From an uncultured Coriobacteriaceae bacterium (GTDB lineage: Bacteria > Actinomycetota > Coriobacteriia > Coriobacteriales > Atopobiaceae): 64,000 bases of DNA. Of this stretch, positions 6,562 through 15,094 are shown in pieces (the first letter of the stretch is position 1; every line of letters starts with the position of its first letter). The notes under the pieces are model-generated. The model saw nothing but the letters and a program-made list of their open reading frames with translations, searched no databases and had not been told where the DNA came from. A program made the position numbers and the translations under genes. Where the stretch lies: contig CADBYM010000001.1 of assembly GCA_902798915.1 (NCBI GenBank), positions 1-64,000 on the forward strand. The letters run 5' to 3'.

Positions 6562-7446
6562 ATGGAATTGCGCCATCTCAGATACTTTTTGGCCGCGGCG
6601 CGCGAGGGCAACATGACGCGTGCCGCAGTCTCGTGCCACGTCTCCCAGCCAGCGCTCTCGCGTCAGCTTGGGGACCTCGAGCGCGAGTTGGGATGCGAGC
6701 TCTTCGTACGCGAAAGCCGTGGGGTGACGCTCACCGAGGAAGGCATGCTCCTGCGCAAGCGTGCGGAGGAGATTGTTGACTTGGCCGATCGTGCCGAGCT
6801 CGAGCTACGTACTGACGGCGCGAAGATTGAGGGGGATGTTTGGGTGGGGGCGGGTGAGTCGCGCGTGATGGATGTGGTTGCTCGTGCCATGGCGCGCCTC
6901 GGTGCCGAACAGCCGGGCGTTTGTCTGAGGCTTCACTCGGGCAACGCCGAAGACGTGATCGAGCGCGTGGACAAGGGCCTGCTCGACTTCGGTGTGGTGA
7001 TCGGGCATGAGGTTGGCCGACGCTTCGAGTCGCTCGACCTTGGCTGGTGCGATCGGTGGGGCGTCCTCATGCGACAGGGCCACCCGCTGTGCGAGCGGTC
7101 CTCGCTCACGCTCGAGGAGCTCGCGGGCGAGCGGCTCATCGTGAGCGCGCAGCGGCATGTCGACGCGACGGACGGAGGGCTCTTCGAGCGAGTGGCGAGG
7201 CAAGGGATATCCGTGGTCGCTACCTATACGCTGTTGTACAACGCCTCGCTCCTGGTGGAGCGGGGCGTGGGCGTTGCCATCTGCTTTGGGGGCATCATGG
7301 CTGTGGGAGAGGGCACGCCCTTCGCGTTCGTGCCGCTCACTGACTTGCCCGAGGTGCGTGCGGCGCTCGTCTGGAAGCGTTTTCAGCCGATGTCGCGCGC
7401 GGCACAGCTGTTTTTGCGAACGATTCGAGACGAGTGTGCCGACTAG
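6562..7446 (+). CDS. LysR-type transcriptional regulator
   Basis: 294 residues. An N-terminal winged helix (MELRHLRYFLAAAREGNMTR then VSQPALSRQLGDLE) is followed by the effector-binding domain of the LysR family. The ATG has AGAGGAG 5 nt upstream. It is divergently arranged with the DUF3737 gene, and the 134-bp gap includes an AT-rich core (6480-6515) suited to hold both promoters and the LysR box. The effector is unknown. The gene ends just before a glycoside hydrolase remnant. Confidence 0.92.
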   Translation: MELRHLRYFLAAAREGNMTRAAVSCHVSQPALSRQLGDLERELGCELFVRESRGVTLTEEGMLLRKRAEEIVDLADRAELELRTDGAKIEGDVWVGAGESRVMDVVARAMARLGAEQPGVCLRLHSGNAEDVIERVDKGLLDFGVVIGHEVGRRFESLDLGWCDRWGVLMRQGHPLCERSSLTLEELAGERLIVSAQRHVDATDGGLFERVARQGISVVATYTLLYNASLLVERGVGVAICFGGIMAVGEGTPFAFVPLTDLPEVRAALVWKRFQPMSRAAQLFLRTIRDECAD

Positions 7447-7471
7447 TAGGCAGCGGTGATTTCTCTCACTG

Positions 7472-7824
7472 TTGACCACTTTCCGTCACGCTGCCGGAGC
7501 GGCGCGGGTGCGATTGGTGGTGGAGCGATGTGCGGCGGAGCCAGGTGACGTGGTATACGTGAGGGTGCTGGTCGCCGATGATGCGGGCACGGTTGAGATG
7601 CTCGACGATCGGGCGCTTACGGCACATGTCGAGGATGGTGAGCTCCTCGCCCTCGGAAGTGCCCGCCCGCGCACTGAGGAGTGCTACGACGGGGTGCCCA
7701 CACCACCTGCTTCGGGCGCGCGCGGGCTGTGGTGCGCGTGGGCTCGCAAGACGCCACGCTCGTAGTGCGTGACGAGGGGGCGGCGGGACGCGAGGAGCGA
7801 GTGGTCATCCGCATGGACGCGTGA
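7472..7824 (+). pseudogene. C-terminal remnant of a glycoside hydrolase family 2 gene, frameshifted
   Basis: The frame reads RLVVERCAAEPGDVVYVRVL, VEDGELLALGSARPRTEECY and then loses sense. After a shift near 7708-7715 it continues in another frame as GRARAVVRVGSQDATLVVRD and ends at TGA 7822-7824. The order (ligand-like strand, 'GELLALGSARP...E.Y', 'GRARAVVR') is that of the C-terminal Ig-like domain of family 2 beta-galactosidases. The catalytic domain is absent upstream, where LysR lies, so only about 110 codons remain. This is a deletion remnant with at least one frameshift. Confidence 0.7.
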
Positions 7825-7849
7825 CAGACCGTCTGAATGTCCCGCCGAT

Positions 7850-7880
7850 GACGGCCAAGAGGAGTCACCTCTTGGCCGTC
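7850..7880. terminator. Perfect 13-bp hairpin terminator
   Basis: GACGGCCAAGAGG (7850-7862) pairs exactly with CCTCTTGGCCGTC (7868-7880) around a 5-nt loop. It sits 13 nt beyond the stop of the reverse-strand surface-protein gene and just after the glycosidase remnant, so it probably serves both directions. Confidence 0.7.
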
Positions 7881-7893
7881 CCTTTGACAAACG

Positions 7894-10722
7894 TTATTCC
7901 GTGGGATTTGTGTCCGTCGCCTCGGGCGCGACGGGCTCGGGCGCGACGGGTTCGGGCGTTGGCGCCGGATCTGTGGCGACGGAATCCGTGAAGACGGGTT
8001 CCTGTGCTGGTTCCTGCGCTTGCTCCTGTGCTGGTTCCTGTGTTGGCGCGGGTTCCTGCGGAGCTGCGTCCTCCGTGTTCGCTGGCTCAGTTGTTGCAGG
8101 CTCCTCGGTCGCTGCGGCCTCTTCGGTTGTGGCGGCCTCCTTGGTTGTGGAGGGCTCCGTTGTCGTCTCAGGCTCCTCGGTTGCGGCGGCCTCCTCGGTT
8201 GTGGCGGGCTCCGTTGTCGTCTCAGGCTCCTCGGTTGCGGCGGCCTCATTGACCGTCGCAGGTTCCTCGTTCGTCGCGGATTCTGTGACGGTGGTCTCCT
8301 CAGACTGTTCGGTTTCTGTGACGGCGGAGTCCTGCACCGTTGTGTCTTTCACGTTTGCAGATTCTGCGACGACGGTAGACTTCTGCTCTTTTGCGGCCGC
8401 TGTGACGGGAGTCTTCGCAGCGGTAGGGGCTTTCTTCGTCGGCTTAGCGGATGAATAGACTGCGGTACCAGGTTGGCCTTGAGGTGCGGCGGCGGTTGAG
8501 TTGGTCTCGGTCGAAGACTTCTTTGCTGTGGTGCTCGTCTTTGCCTTCTCCGTGGTGGATGCAGCCGTGGTCGACTTTGGTGTAGCGGTAGTCGCCGACT
8601 TCTTGGCTGCCGGGGCAGCTTTCGCTGTCGTTGTCGAAGGCGCCTTTGCGGGCGCCTTTGCAGGCGCCTTTGCCGCCTGAGGCAGGGCATCGTCATCATT
8701 GGCGGCCGTGGGATTCAACGCTTCCAGCAATTGCTGGAGAATGTCGCGCAGATCCACTGAGGTCTTACCTGCACCGATGCGGGTTTCGTCGCTTTTGACG
8801 GTTGAAGGTGTCAACCTATTGGAATCGATGATGCGGAAGAATGGCGAGGTTGTCCGCTTTGACGGGTCGAGGGGCGAGGCGAGGTCTTCCTCGAAGTCAA
8901 ACAAGATGGATCCGTTGGGCTTCGCGCCCTTGGGCAGTTTCTTCTCGATGGCGGTCATGTAGTTGATGAAGTCGACCACGAACTCTATGGATTTGGGATC
9001 GCCCCCAAACCCTTTCTGGTCGTTCTCCTCTCTCACCTCGCCCATGATGAACTTGGTCGAAAAGCTGTCCGTACTGTCGTAGTTGCACACGCCCTTCTCG
9101 TCCGTAGAAATGTCTTTGATGATTTTGTCCAACGCCTTGCCGTCGTGCATCTGCTTGAGGATGTAGTCGAGGCCCGTTCGGAGCTTTTCCGCAGAGAAGA
9201 CAGGCTGTTTGTTTGCATCCACGGACTTGGCTGAGTCGCCTTTGCTCGCCTTCTGGTATGCGAGTTCGCTCAGGTAGAGCGTTGCAAGGTATCCCGAGAC
9301 GTAGCGGGCGTTCCACGGCTGGATCTCTACCTCCTCGCCATTTACTTTGGTCTTGCCGCCCGGTGCATAGACGAGGGGGAAGAACATGGGATCCTTATTG
9401 GGATCGGTTGCGAGCATGAAGTTTGTGAAAAGCGTCTTTGCATCGACGACGTCGAGCGGCTTTCCGTCCTTCATCCTGAGGCGTTTGAAGTATTCATATC
9501 GGAACTCGTAGTTGTTCTCCATGCACGACGCAGTGCCCTCAATGAACCAGAGGGGGTAGTGCAGCATCTCGAAAGTACGAATGTCGTCAGCGGTATATGT
9601 GCCGTCAGCAATACGTGCGGCCGTATCGAGGCGAATCGCACCACTCATGCCGGTGCGATTGTAATCGTCCATGAACGCATGGAACATCTCGTGTACGATC
9701 GTGTTTTGGAAGGTGATGAAGTCATTGCCACTACGGGCGAGTGTGAACTTGCCGGTTGTGGGATCGACTGCCGGATTGCCGCCTTCATCTAAGACGATGA
9801 GCTCCGAGGTATTGATGCCAATCATGTAACAGTATTTGAGCTGGTCTTCGACTTGTGCAACCTGGCCTTGGACGTATGCAAGTGCGTCTGATGCGCCCGA
9901 ATGCTCGTCCAGACCGTCCTTGTCGCCCACCATGTAATAGATGTACATGCCGATATCCGTGCCAAGCTCGTCGTTGGTGGATGCTTCTGTAAACGCGGGG
10001 AACCTATTGAGCAGAAGCTCTACGGCTTGAGGTTGCAGGTGATTGAGCACGAGGTCGATGAGCCATTCCAAGTCACTATCGGTCAGGATGTCACGTGCGG
10101 TCTGCGCGCAGTAGAGCTCTACTAAGGATTGCGTGGCGGAGCATGCTTCAGCCGCTGCGGTTGAGGTAGCGGTCTCGCTCGTAGAAGCGTTCTCGCTTGA
10201 GGCCACCGAGGACGACGCGTCGGTGGGTATGGACTGCGCGAAGAGATTGCGGAGGGCGGCGGGCAGTATGTAGGTGATGCTGTGCTGTGCGTTGTATACG
10301 GAGATGATGTCGCTGGTTCCAAAGAGCTTGGTAAGCGAGTCCGAGAGGGTAACCGTAAAGCTGCTGCCCTCGAGCGCATAGCCCTGCGGCACAAAGAAGG
10401 CCAGCACGGGTAGGTACGTGTGTCCCTCCTCTGCCATGGTCGTGATGGAGAGATCGTCGCTCACCCATAGGGTTGCGATGTCCCATGTCGCTCCTTCGGC
10501 AGTGGTAACCGTGGCGGTGTCGTCGAGCTGTTTTCCTGGCTCGGGCTTGTCGACGCCGTCGATACGTACGTCGGTGATGGTCGTGGTCTGATCAGTTGCG
10601 AGGCTGTGGTTGTCCAGCCCTACCGAGCGTTCCTCGGCAACGGCCACCGCTGGCATGGCGGTTGGCAGTACGAGCGCGATGCTTAGGAATAGCGATAGCA
10701 GCCTCTTTAGTCTGAATAGCAT
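7894..10722 (-). CDS. Large secreted zincin-like surface protein with Ala/Lys/Pro- and Thr/Glu-rich tail
   Basis: 942 residues. A signal peptide (LLSLFLSIALVLPTAMPAVA) is followed by a ~640-residue globular region holding HEMFH (344-348) and WFIEG with Glu395, an HEXXH...E arrangement spaced as in gluzincin metallopeptidases, so a zinc protease role is inferred. From ~residue 677 it becomes a histone-H1-like KAPAKAPA segment and then (T/E)EEPATTEP repeats ending ...TDTNPTE. No LPXTG motif or C-terminal membrane helix is seen, so attachment may be ionic through the Lys/Pro-rich part. GAAAGGAG lies before ATG 10722; longer upstream in-frame starts lack signal logic. Confidence 0.8.
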   Translation of the reverse strand: MLFRLKRLLSLFLSIALVLPTAMPAVAVAEERSVGLDNHSLATDQTTTITDVRIDGVDKPEPGKQLDDTATVTTAEGATWDIATLWVSDDLSITTMAEEGHTYLPVLAFFVPQGYALEGSSFTVTLSDSLTKLFGTSDIISVYNAQHSITYILPAALRNLFAQSIPTDASSSVASSENASTSETATSTAAAEACSATQSLVELYCAQTARDILTDSDLEWLIDLVLNHLQPQAVELLLNRFPAFTEASTNDELGTDIGMYIYYMVGDKDGLDEHSGASDALAYVQGQVAQVEDQLKYCYMIGINTSELIVLDEGGNPAVDPTTGKFTLARSGNDFITFQNTIVHEMFHAFMDDYNRTGMSGAIRLDTAARIADGTYTADDIRTFEMLHYPLWFIEGTASCMENNYEFRYEYFKRLRMKDGKPLDVVDAKTLFTNFMLATDPNKDPMFFPLVYAPGGKTKVNGEEVEIQPWNARYVSGYLATLYLSELAYQKASKGDSAKSVDANKQPVFSAEKLRTGLDYILKQMHDGKALDKIIKDISTDEKGVCNYDSTDSFSTKFIMGEVREENDQKGFGGDPKSIEFVVDFINYMTAIEKKLPKGAKPNGSILFDFEEDLASPLDPSKRTTSPFFRIIDSNRLTPSTVKSDETRIGAGKTSVDLRDILQQLLEALNPTAANDDDALPQAAKAPAKAPAKAPSTTTAKAAPAAKKSATTATPKSTTAASTTEKAKTSTTAKKSSTETNSTAAAPQGQPGTAVYSSAKPTKKAPTAAKTPVTAAAKEQKSTVVAESANVKDTTVQDSAVTETEQSEETTVTESATNEEPATVNEAAATEEPETTTEPATTEEAAATEEPETTTEPSTTKEAATTEEAAATEEPATTEPANTEDAAPQEPAPTQEPAQEQAQEPAQEPVFTDSVATDPAPTPEPVAPEPVAPEATDTNPTE
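8099..8250. repeat. 54-bp tandem repeat in the surface-protein tail
   Basis: A 41-bp block starting GGCTCCGTTGTCGTCTCAGG at 8153 recurs identically at 8207 (54-bp period), with a degenerate copy upstream from 8099. It encodes ATTEEAAATEEPETTTEP-type units. Slippage here would change tail length between strains. Confidence 0.8.
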
Positions 10723-10924
10723 CGTGCAATGTCTCCTTTCCCCGCGAACGATAATTGCAGATAATCCTATCCTGTAACGTCTTGATCGCGTGTTGTTATT
10801 CGACATGCGGGAGGGGTTCTCTTTGAACATGGCCACGGGCGCGGCCTGGCGTATGATGGTGGGTCGATGCATGTGGCCATCATTTGCTTGGGGCATAGTG
10901 GGCGAGCGAGGGGGAGGGCAAAGC

Positions 10925-11404
10925 ATGAGGCAGGTGGACTGGAAACTGACGGAACGGCAGCTCGCCGCATTTGCGGTCGATGAGCCGCACTGGTTACCGG
11001 CGCTGGCGAATGCCTCGGCCCTGCTGTGGCAGGAGCTTGATGACGTCAACTGGGTTGGGTTCTATCTCTCTGGCGCGTTACTTGAAGCTGGTCTCCCTGC
11101 GGACGAGCTCTTCCTCGGACCGTTTCAGGGAAAGGTAGCCTGCGTGCGCATCCCGTGGGGCCGCGGCGTGTGTGGAACGTCTGCCATGCGAAACCAAACC
11201 TTGCGCGTGGATGACGTCCACGAGTTTGCGGAGCACATCGCCTGTGATGCGGACTCGCGCTCGGAGATTGTGGTGCCCCTGCATGCGGGCGGTCGCGTGG
11301 TGGGTGTGCTCGACATCGACAGCCCCTCCCTCGCGCGGTTCTCTGCTGGGGACCAAAGTGGATTAGAGGCGTGTGCCCGTGCGCTCGAAGCGCTCTGGTC
11401 CTGA
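10925..11404 (+). CDS. msrC: Free methionine-(R)-sulfoxide reductase (GAF domain)
   Basis: 159 residues forming a single GAF domain. It reduces free methionine-R-sulfoxide with thioredoxin-type donors in the cytoplasm. The family's conserved cysteines are all present (KVAC, RGVCGTSA, HIACDADSRSEIVVP), as are WVGFY and GVLDIDSPS. It is divergent from the surface zincin gene. A GAGGGGGAGG ribosome site precedes ATG 10925. An oxidative-stress repair role fits an anaerobe. Confidence 0.92.
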   Translation: MRQVDWKLTERQLAAFAVDEPHWLPALANASALLWQELDDVNWVGFYLSGALLEAGLPADELFLGPFQGKVACVRIPWGRGVCGTSAMRNQTLRVDDVHEFAEHIACDADSRSEIVVPLHAGGRVVGVLDIDSPSLARFSAGDQSGLEACARALEALWS

Positions 11405-11474
11405 TTCGACCGAGGGTGTGACTCATTTTGGCGTGCAATACGGGTGTCGGGTGCGGATGGGATGGGGTTTTGCC

Positions 11475-11658
11475 CGAAATTCAGCGGTACACTGCGGGAT
11501 TTGCACATTAATACGAAATATGATGTATCACATGCATAGATAATGCGAAATTGTACGGAAGAATTGCGACTTTCCAAGTAGAAGAGCTATTTCGGGTCTC
11601 GTTACCTGCGGAAATGCGGCCGATATTTCGCAGTTCACTATATTACCGTACAATTTCG
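11475..11658. promoter_or_regulatory. AT-rich array of six CGAAAT motifs with a 13-bp inverted repeat
   Basis: The 334-bp gap between the methionine sulfoxide reductase and HAD genes is much more AT-rich than its surroundings. CGAAAT occurs at 11475, 11514 and 11546 in forward orientation and at 11589, 11625 and 11653 in reverse (ATTTCG). CGAAATTGTACGG (11546-11558) is repeated inverted at 11646-11658. TGCGGAAAT/ATTTCGCA (11607-11632) forms a small hairpin. Both flanking genes converge here, so this is not an ordinary promoter region. A protein-binding array, a partition or origin-like site, or an untranslated RNA are all possible. Confidence 0.5.
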
Positions 11659-11738
11659 TCATAACTCTGCAAGCATTACATCAACATCTGTATCTACGTC
11701 GCGATTCGTCCCCAAATGACCTATCTTTGAACGCTCCG

Positions 11739-12557
11739 CTACGGGAACAGTCGCTCGACAACCTCGACAATCCCATCGTGGTCGCAGTCGGCGACCTGGA
11801 GTCGGGCGGCGCGTGAGACCACTGGGACGGCATTGCCCATTGCGACCGGCATGCCGACTGCGCGGAGCACCTCGAGATCGTTCTCTGCATCGCCTACCAT
11901 CACGACCTCGTCGAGTGTACATCCCACATGAGCACAGAGTGCGGCGAGGCCCTGCGCCTTGCTCACGTTCAAGGGCGAGCACTCCAGCGAGGTTGTCTCG
12001 GCATCGGCCAGCGTGAGCGGGAGCGCCTGCAGGCGTGCACGACTCCTCGCGCGCGATTCCGTCGAAAGGTGGTACAGGTTAACCTTGAGCACCTCTCCTT
12101 CGTGTGAGAGTACGGCCTTGCGAATGTCGTCTATGTGCTGGGCGCAGCTCTCGTAAAGCGGCCGATAGACGCCCATGTGCACGTCATCCAGGCGTTGCAT
12201 GTCTCGTTTGGATATGAGGGACTCCTCGACGGCGAGTATGTGCACCATGGCGTCTTCGAGCTGGCCCGCTTCGACCACCTTCAGTGCCGTCTGGGTGTCG
12301 TGTGGATATGACGCCACGATGCCGCCCGTCGAGAAGTCGCGAACGAGTGCGCCGCTCACGAGCACGCCATAGCGCACGAAGGTCAGGTTGTCGAGGTAGG
12401 GGCCGAGCTCGGCGACGTTGCGCCCCGTGCAGAAGCTGATGGGGACGCCGCGGGCGGCGAGTCGGGCGACGGCTTCGGCCGTGCGTGGGCTTACTTCCTT
12501 GTGGGAGTTCAGCAGGGTGCCGTCCATGTCGAGGGCCAGGAGCTTGTATGGGGTCAC
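11739..12557 (-). CDS. Cof-type HAD-IIB phosphatase
   Basis: 272 residues. Motif I is LLALDMDGTLLNSHKEVS with the nucleophile and acid Asp pair; motif II is SFCTGR; the late motifs are KAQGLAALCAHVG and VVMVGDAENDLEVL. The large C2B cap between them defines the Cof subfamily, which dephosphorylates sugar phosphates or pyridoxal phosphate. GTG 12557 is used as the start because GAGAGGAG lies 5 nt before it and the HAD motif starts directly after. It follows the LysR gene by 35 nt on the same strand. Confidence 0.9.
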   Translation of the reverse strand: MTPYKLLALDMDGTLLNSHKEVSPRTAEAVARLAARGVPISFCTGRNVAELGPYLDNLTFVRYGVLVSGALVRDFSTGGIVASYPHDTQTALKVVEAGQLEDAMVHILAVEESLISKRDMQRLDDVHMGVYRPLYESCAQHIDDIRKAVLSHEGEVLKVNLYHLSTESRARSRARLQALPLTLADAETTSLECSPLNVSKAQGLAALCAHVGCTLDEVVMVGDAENDLEVLRAVGMPVAMGNAVPVVSRAARLQVADCDHDGIVEVVERLFP

Positions 12558-12592
12558 GAGTTCTCCTCTCGCAATGCGTTGTCCTAAGGTTA

Positions 12593-13459
12593 TCAGATAG
12601 TTGCCGCGTCGTTGGTGCTTGCCCCGCCCGCTAGGTCGAAGAGCGCGCGTAGGTGATCGTTCGCATCGGCGCGCATGCAGAGCCAAAAGGTCACGTGCGC
12701 CTCGGGATTCGCGATGGGTATGGGTTTGCGTGAGGCATGACGGCTCGTGTTCTCGGGCGCGTTCGTCGTGAAGGTCAGGAGGGCGGAGGTGCGCACTTGT
12801 TGTAGGAAGATGGTGCGGTCGGGTTGGATGACAAACTTCGATAGGGGCAGCATGCGCTCGTGGACGTCATGCCAAAACCCGATGCCGCCATAGACGAGAA
12901 ACGTCGAGCCGTCGAGTTCGGCAAAGGTGAGCGACTCGCGGTCGTACAGCACATGCCCTTCGGGCACGTTTGCGTAGAGGTCTTCGGTCATGAAGCGGAG
13001 CGACTCGATGGTGGGCAGGTGCGGTCGGCTTGCGGTGATGGCAAGGTCGCAGCTCCCGTTGAGCATGCGCGACTCAACCTCATCCCGCGAGACGATGTCG
13101 GGCTCCAAGATGGTTGTGGGATACTGTTCGAGGATGAGTGAGCTCAGGCGCCACGTCGGGGCCGGGGCAACGCTTGCCACGCGGATGGTCCGCGCGCGCC
13201 GTGCAAGCGCGCCGAAGTCATCGCGAAGGCGACGCTCTTCGGCGAGGATGATTCGTGCATGCTCAAGGGCGAGCTGTCCTGCGGCATTGATTGTGAGGGA
13301 GTTGCGTGTTCGGTCGAAGAGCGGGCGTCCAAGGTCCGCCTCCAGACGACGCAGCGAGCGCGAGAGCGCCGATTGCGAGAGGTGCAGCTGTTCTGCAGCG
13401 GCCTGCAAGGTTCCGTTATGTGCGATGGCATCAAGTTGTCGAAGCTGCTCAAGCTCCAT
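12593..13459 (-). CDS. LysR-type transcriptional regulator
   Basis: 288 residues with a typical N-terminal helix-turn-helix (MELEQLRQLDAIAHNGTLQA then LSQSALSRSLRRLEADLGRP) and a substrate-binding effector domain. It is divergent from the SDR gene at 13636 and probably regulates it; it is followed by the HAD phosphatase gene on the same strand. The 176-bp divergent gap should carry the operator. The effector is unknown. Confidence 0.92.
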   Translation of the reverse strand: MELEQLRQLDAIAHNGTLQAAAEQLHLSQSALSRSLRRLEADLGRPLFDRTRNSLTINAAGQLALEHARIILAEERRLRDDFGALARRARTIRVASVAPAPTWRLSSLILEQYPTTILEPDIVSRDEVESRMLNGSCDLAITASRPHLPTIESLRFMTEDLYANVPEGHVLYDRESLTFAELDGSTFLVYGGIGFWHDVHERMLPLSKFVIQPDRTIFLQQVRTSALLTFTTNAPENTSRHASRKPIPIANPEAHVTFWLCMRADANDHLRALFDLAGGASTNDAATI

Positions 13460-13635
13460 GGCGTCCCTCCGATGTTGCTTTGCATGCGGCGACTCTTCGC
13501 CGCAAGTGGGGGGATTGCATCAGGCGCAATCTGGGTTTCCTTCTCTGCAGTGTACAACCGGTAACTGTGGCCGCATAATCTGAATCAAGGAAACGGCACA
13601 TCGCAAGGCGCGATAGGAACGAGAGGGGCTACATC

Positions 13636-14472
13636 ATGGCAAAGACTTGGTTCATCACGGGATGCAGCGAGGGTGGCATCGGCGAGGGTATCGCGCGTGC
13701 GGTGCTCGCGGCTGGCAATAACGCGGTCATCACCGCGCGCACGACTGCCAAGGTGGAGGGCATTGCGGCTGACTATCCCGACTCTGCGCTTCCCGTGGCG
13801 CTTGACCTCACCAAGCAGGACTCCATTGACGCTGCCTTTGACGCCGCCATCGAGCGGTTCGGAAAGGTGGACGTGCTGGTGAACAACGCCGGCTACTGCT
13901 ATCGCAGCTCTGTGGAAGAGGCCGATCCGGCAGGCGTGCAGGCAATGTTTGACGCAAACTTCTTTGGCATGGTCGCCATGATCAAGAAGGTGCTGCCCGG
14001 GATGCGCGAGCGGCGCAGCGGAGCCATCGTCAACGTGAGCTCCATTGGCGCGGTGCGTACCGGTGCGGCCTCTGGCTACTATGCGGCCACCAAAGCGGCC
14101 GTCGAGCTCATGACCGAAGGGTTGCGTGCCGAGGTTGCGCCGCTCGGCATTAAGGCCATGATCGTGGAGCCGGGCGCATTCCGCACGCACTTCTACGACA
14201 CCTCGCTCAAGGGGTCCGAGAACACCCTCGGTGACTACGCCGAGACCGCCCACAAGCGTTCCGTTGCGCAGAACGTCAACTCCCGCCAGCAGCCGGGCGA
14301 TCCCCTGAAGGCTGGCTATCCCATCCTCAAGGCCATTGAGGCGGACGACACGCCGCTGCGCCTCTACCTGGGTTCCGACGCACTGGTCGCCGTGCGCGGT
14401 GCGCTCAATGCCCGTTTGGAGGAGCTGGAGAAGTGGGCCGAGGTCTCCAAGACCACTGACTTCGTGGGATAA
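13636..14472 (+). CDS. Short-chain dehydrogenase/reductase
   Basis: 278 residues, classical SDR. The cofactor loop TGCSEGGIGEG (residues 8-18), NNAG, and the catalytic Ser with Tyr149-x3-Lys153 (SGYYAATKAA) are present. TGCSxGxG and the C-terminal 'DDTPLRLYLGSDA' are typical of the oxidoreductases that act on small carbonyls or steroid-like alcohols. Substrate unknown. GAGAGGGG precedes the ATG. It is divergent from LysR at 12593, a common regulator-target pair. Confidence 0.92.
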   Translation: MAKTWFITGCSEGGIGEGIARAVLAAGNNAVITARTTAKVEGIAADYPDSALPVALDLTKQDSIDAAFDAAIERFGKVDVLVNNAGYCYRSSVEEADPAGVQAMFDANFFGMVAMIKKVLPGMRERRSGAIVNVSSIGAVRTGAASGYYAATKAAVELMTEGLRAEVAPLGIKAMIVEPGAFRTHFYDTSLKGSENTLGDYAETAHKRSVAQNVNSRQQPGDPLKAGYPILKAIEADDTPLRLYLGSDALVAVRGALNARLEELEKWAEVSKTTDFVG

Positions 14473-14515
14473 GGGTTTGGGGCATGGGATTTGCCCATGA
14501 GTGGATGCGGTCCAT

Positions 14516-14565
14516 GACTGGCGAGGCTCATGAGGGGGAGTACCCCCTCATGAGCCTCGCCAGTC
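14516..14565. terminator. Perfect 23-bp inverted repeat between convergent genes
   Basis: Arms 14516-14538 and 14543-14565 are exact complements around a 4-nt loop (AGTA), followed by GATTTC. It lies between the SDR gene and the convergent lipoprotein gene. The stem is far longer than termination needs, so it may be a REP-type element reused as a terminator. Confidence 0.7.
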
Positions 14566-14596
14566 GATTTCAATCGGGTTGAAGGCGATCGTACGC

Positions 14597-15094
14597 TTAT
14601 GCGTAGCCCCAAGTGAGGAGCTGCCACTCGCCGCCGTTCGTTCGTGCGAGGGTCCACGTGTGGTCGGTGTAGTCTTTGTCGGGCTCCCACGCGGTTCCCT
14701 TCGACTCTTCCTCACTGGGGGAGTGGAAGTCGCTCGTGAGAAGCATGGCCTCGTCGAACTCGGGGGCGTCCTTTTCGCGCATCTCGTTGCAGTATGTGAG
14801 AGCCTCGGAGCAGCTCCTGTCGTCAGTGAAGGCGATGCGCTTCATGGTGCATCCCTTCCAGGTGTTGAATTCGGCCATCACCGCGTCGACGGCGGCGTCG
14901 ATGTCCTCCTTGCTGTAAAGGGAGGAGCTGCCGTAGTCCACCTCGTGCGTGGGCGAGACCTCCTGCTGGGTTGTCTCGCTGACGCCCTCAGCCGTCGTTG
15001 GGGCTGATTGTCCGCAGCCGACGAGCGCGATGCTACCGGCGAGTGTGGTGGTCAAGAGAATTCTGGGGACGATTCTTAGGGGTTGGGCATCCAT
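14597..15094 (-). CDS. Lipoprotein with a DUF4829-like domain
   Basis: 165 residues. A lipoprotein signal ends at SIALVGC (Cys ~27), then a Thr/Glu linker, then a domain with YSKEDIDAAVDAVMAEFNTW, KGCTMKRIAFTDD and a C-terminal WTLARTNGGEWQLLTWGY. The 'CTM.., D.., W.L.R..GG.W.L.TWGY' order is what I recall for DUF4829 lipoproteins in Firmicutes and Actinobacteria. Function unknown. AGAGGAGTCC precedes ATG 15094. It is divergent from pcrA. Confidence 0.8.
   Translation of the reverse strand: MDAQPLRIVPRILLTTTLAGSIALVGCGQSAPTTAEGVSETTQQEVSPTHEVDYGSSSLYSKEDIDAAVDAVMAEFNTWKGCTMKRIAFTDDRSCSEALTYCNEMREKDAPEFDEAMLLTSDFHSPSEEESKGTAWEPDKDYTDHTWTLARTNGGEWQLLTWGYA

Noticed and set aside
8099..8250. CRISPR-like repeat
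   Set aside because: The repeats are contiguous, in frame and encode the Thr/Glu/Pro tail; there are no unique spacers or cas genes.
13460..13635. Specific LysR operator between the LysR and SDR genes
   Set aside because: Several T-N11-A matches occur by chance, and none stands out as a symmetrical box.
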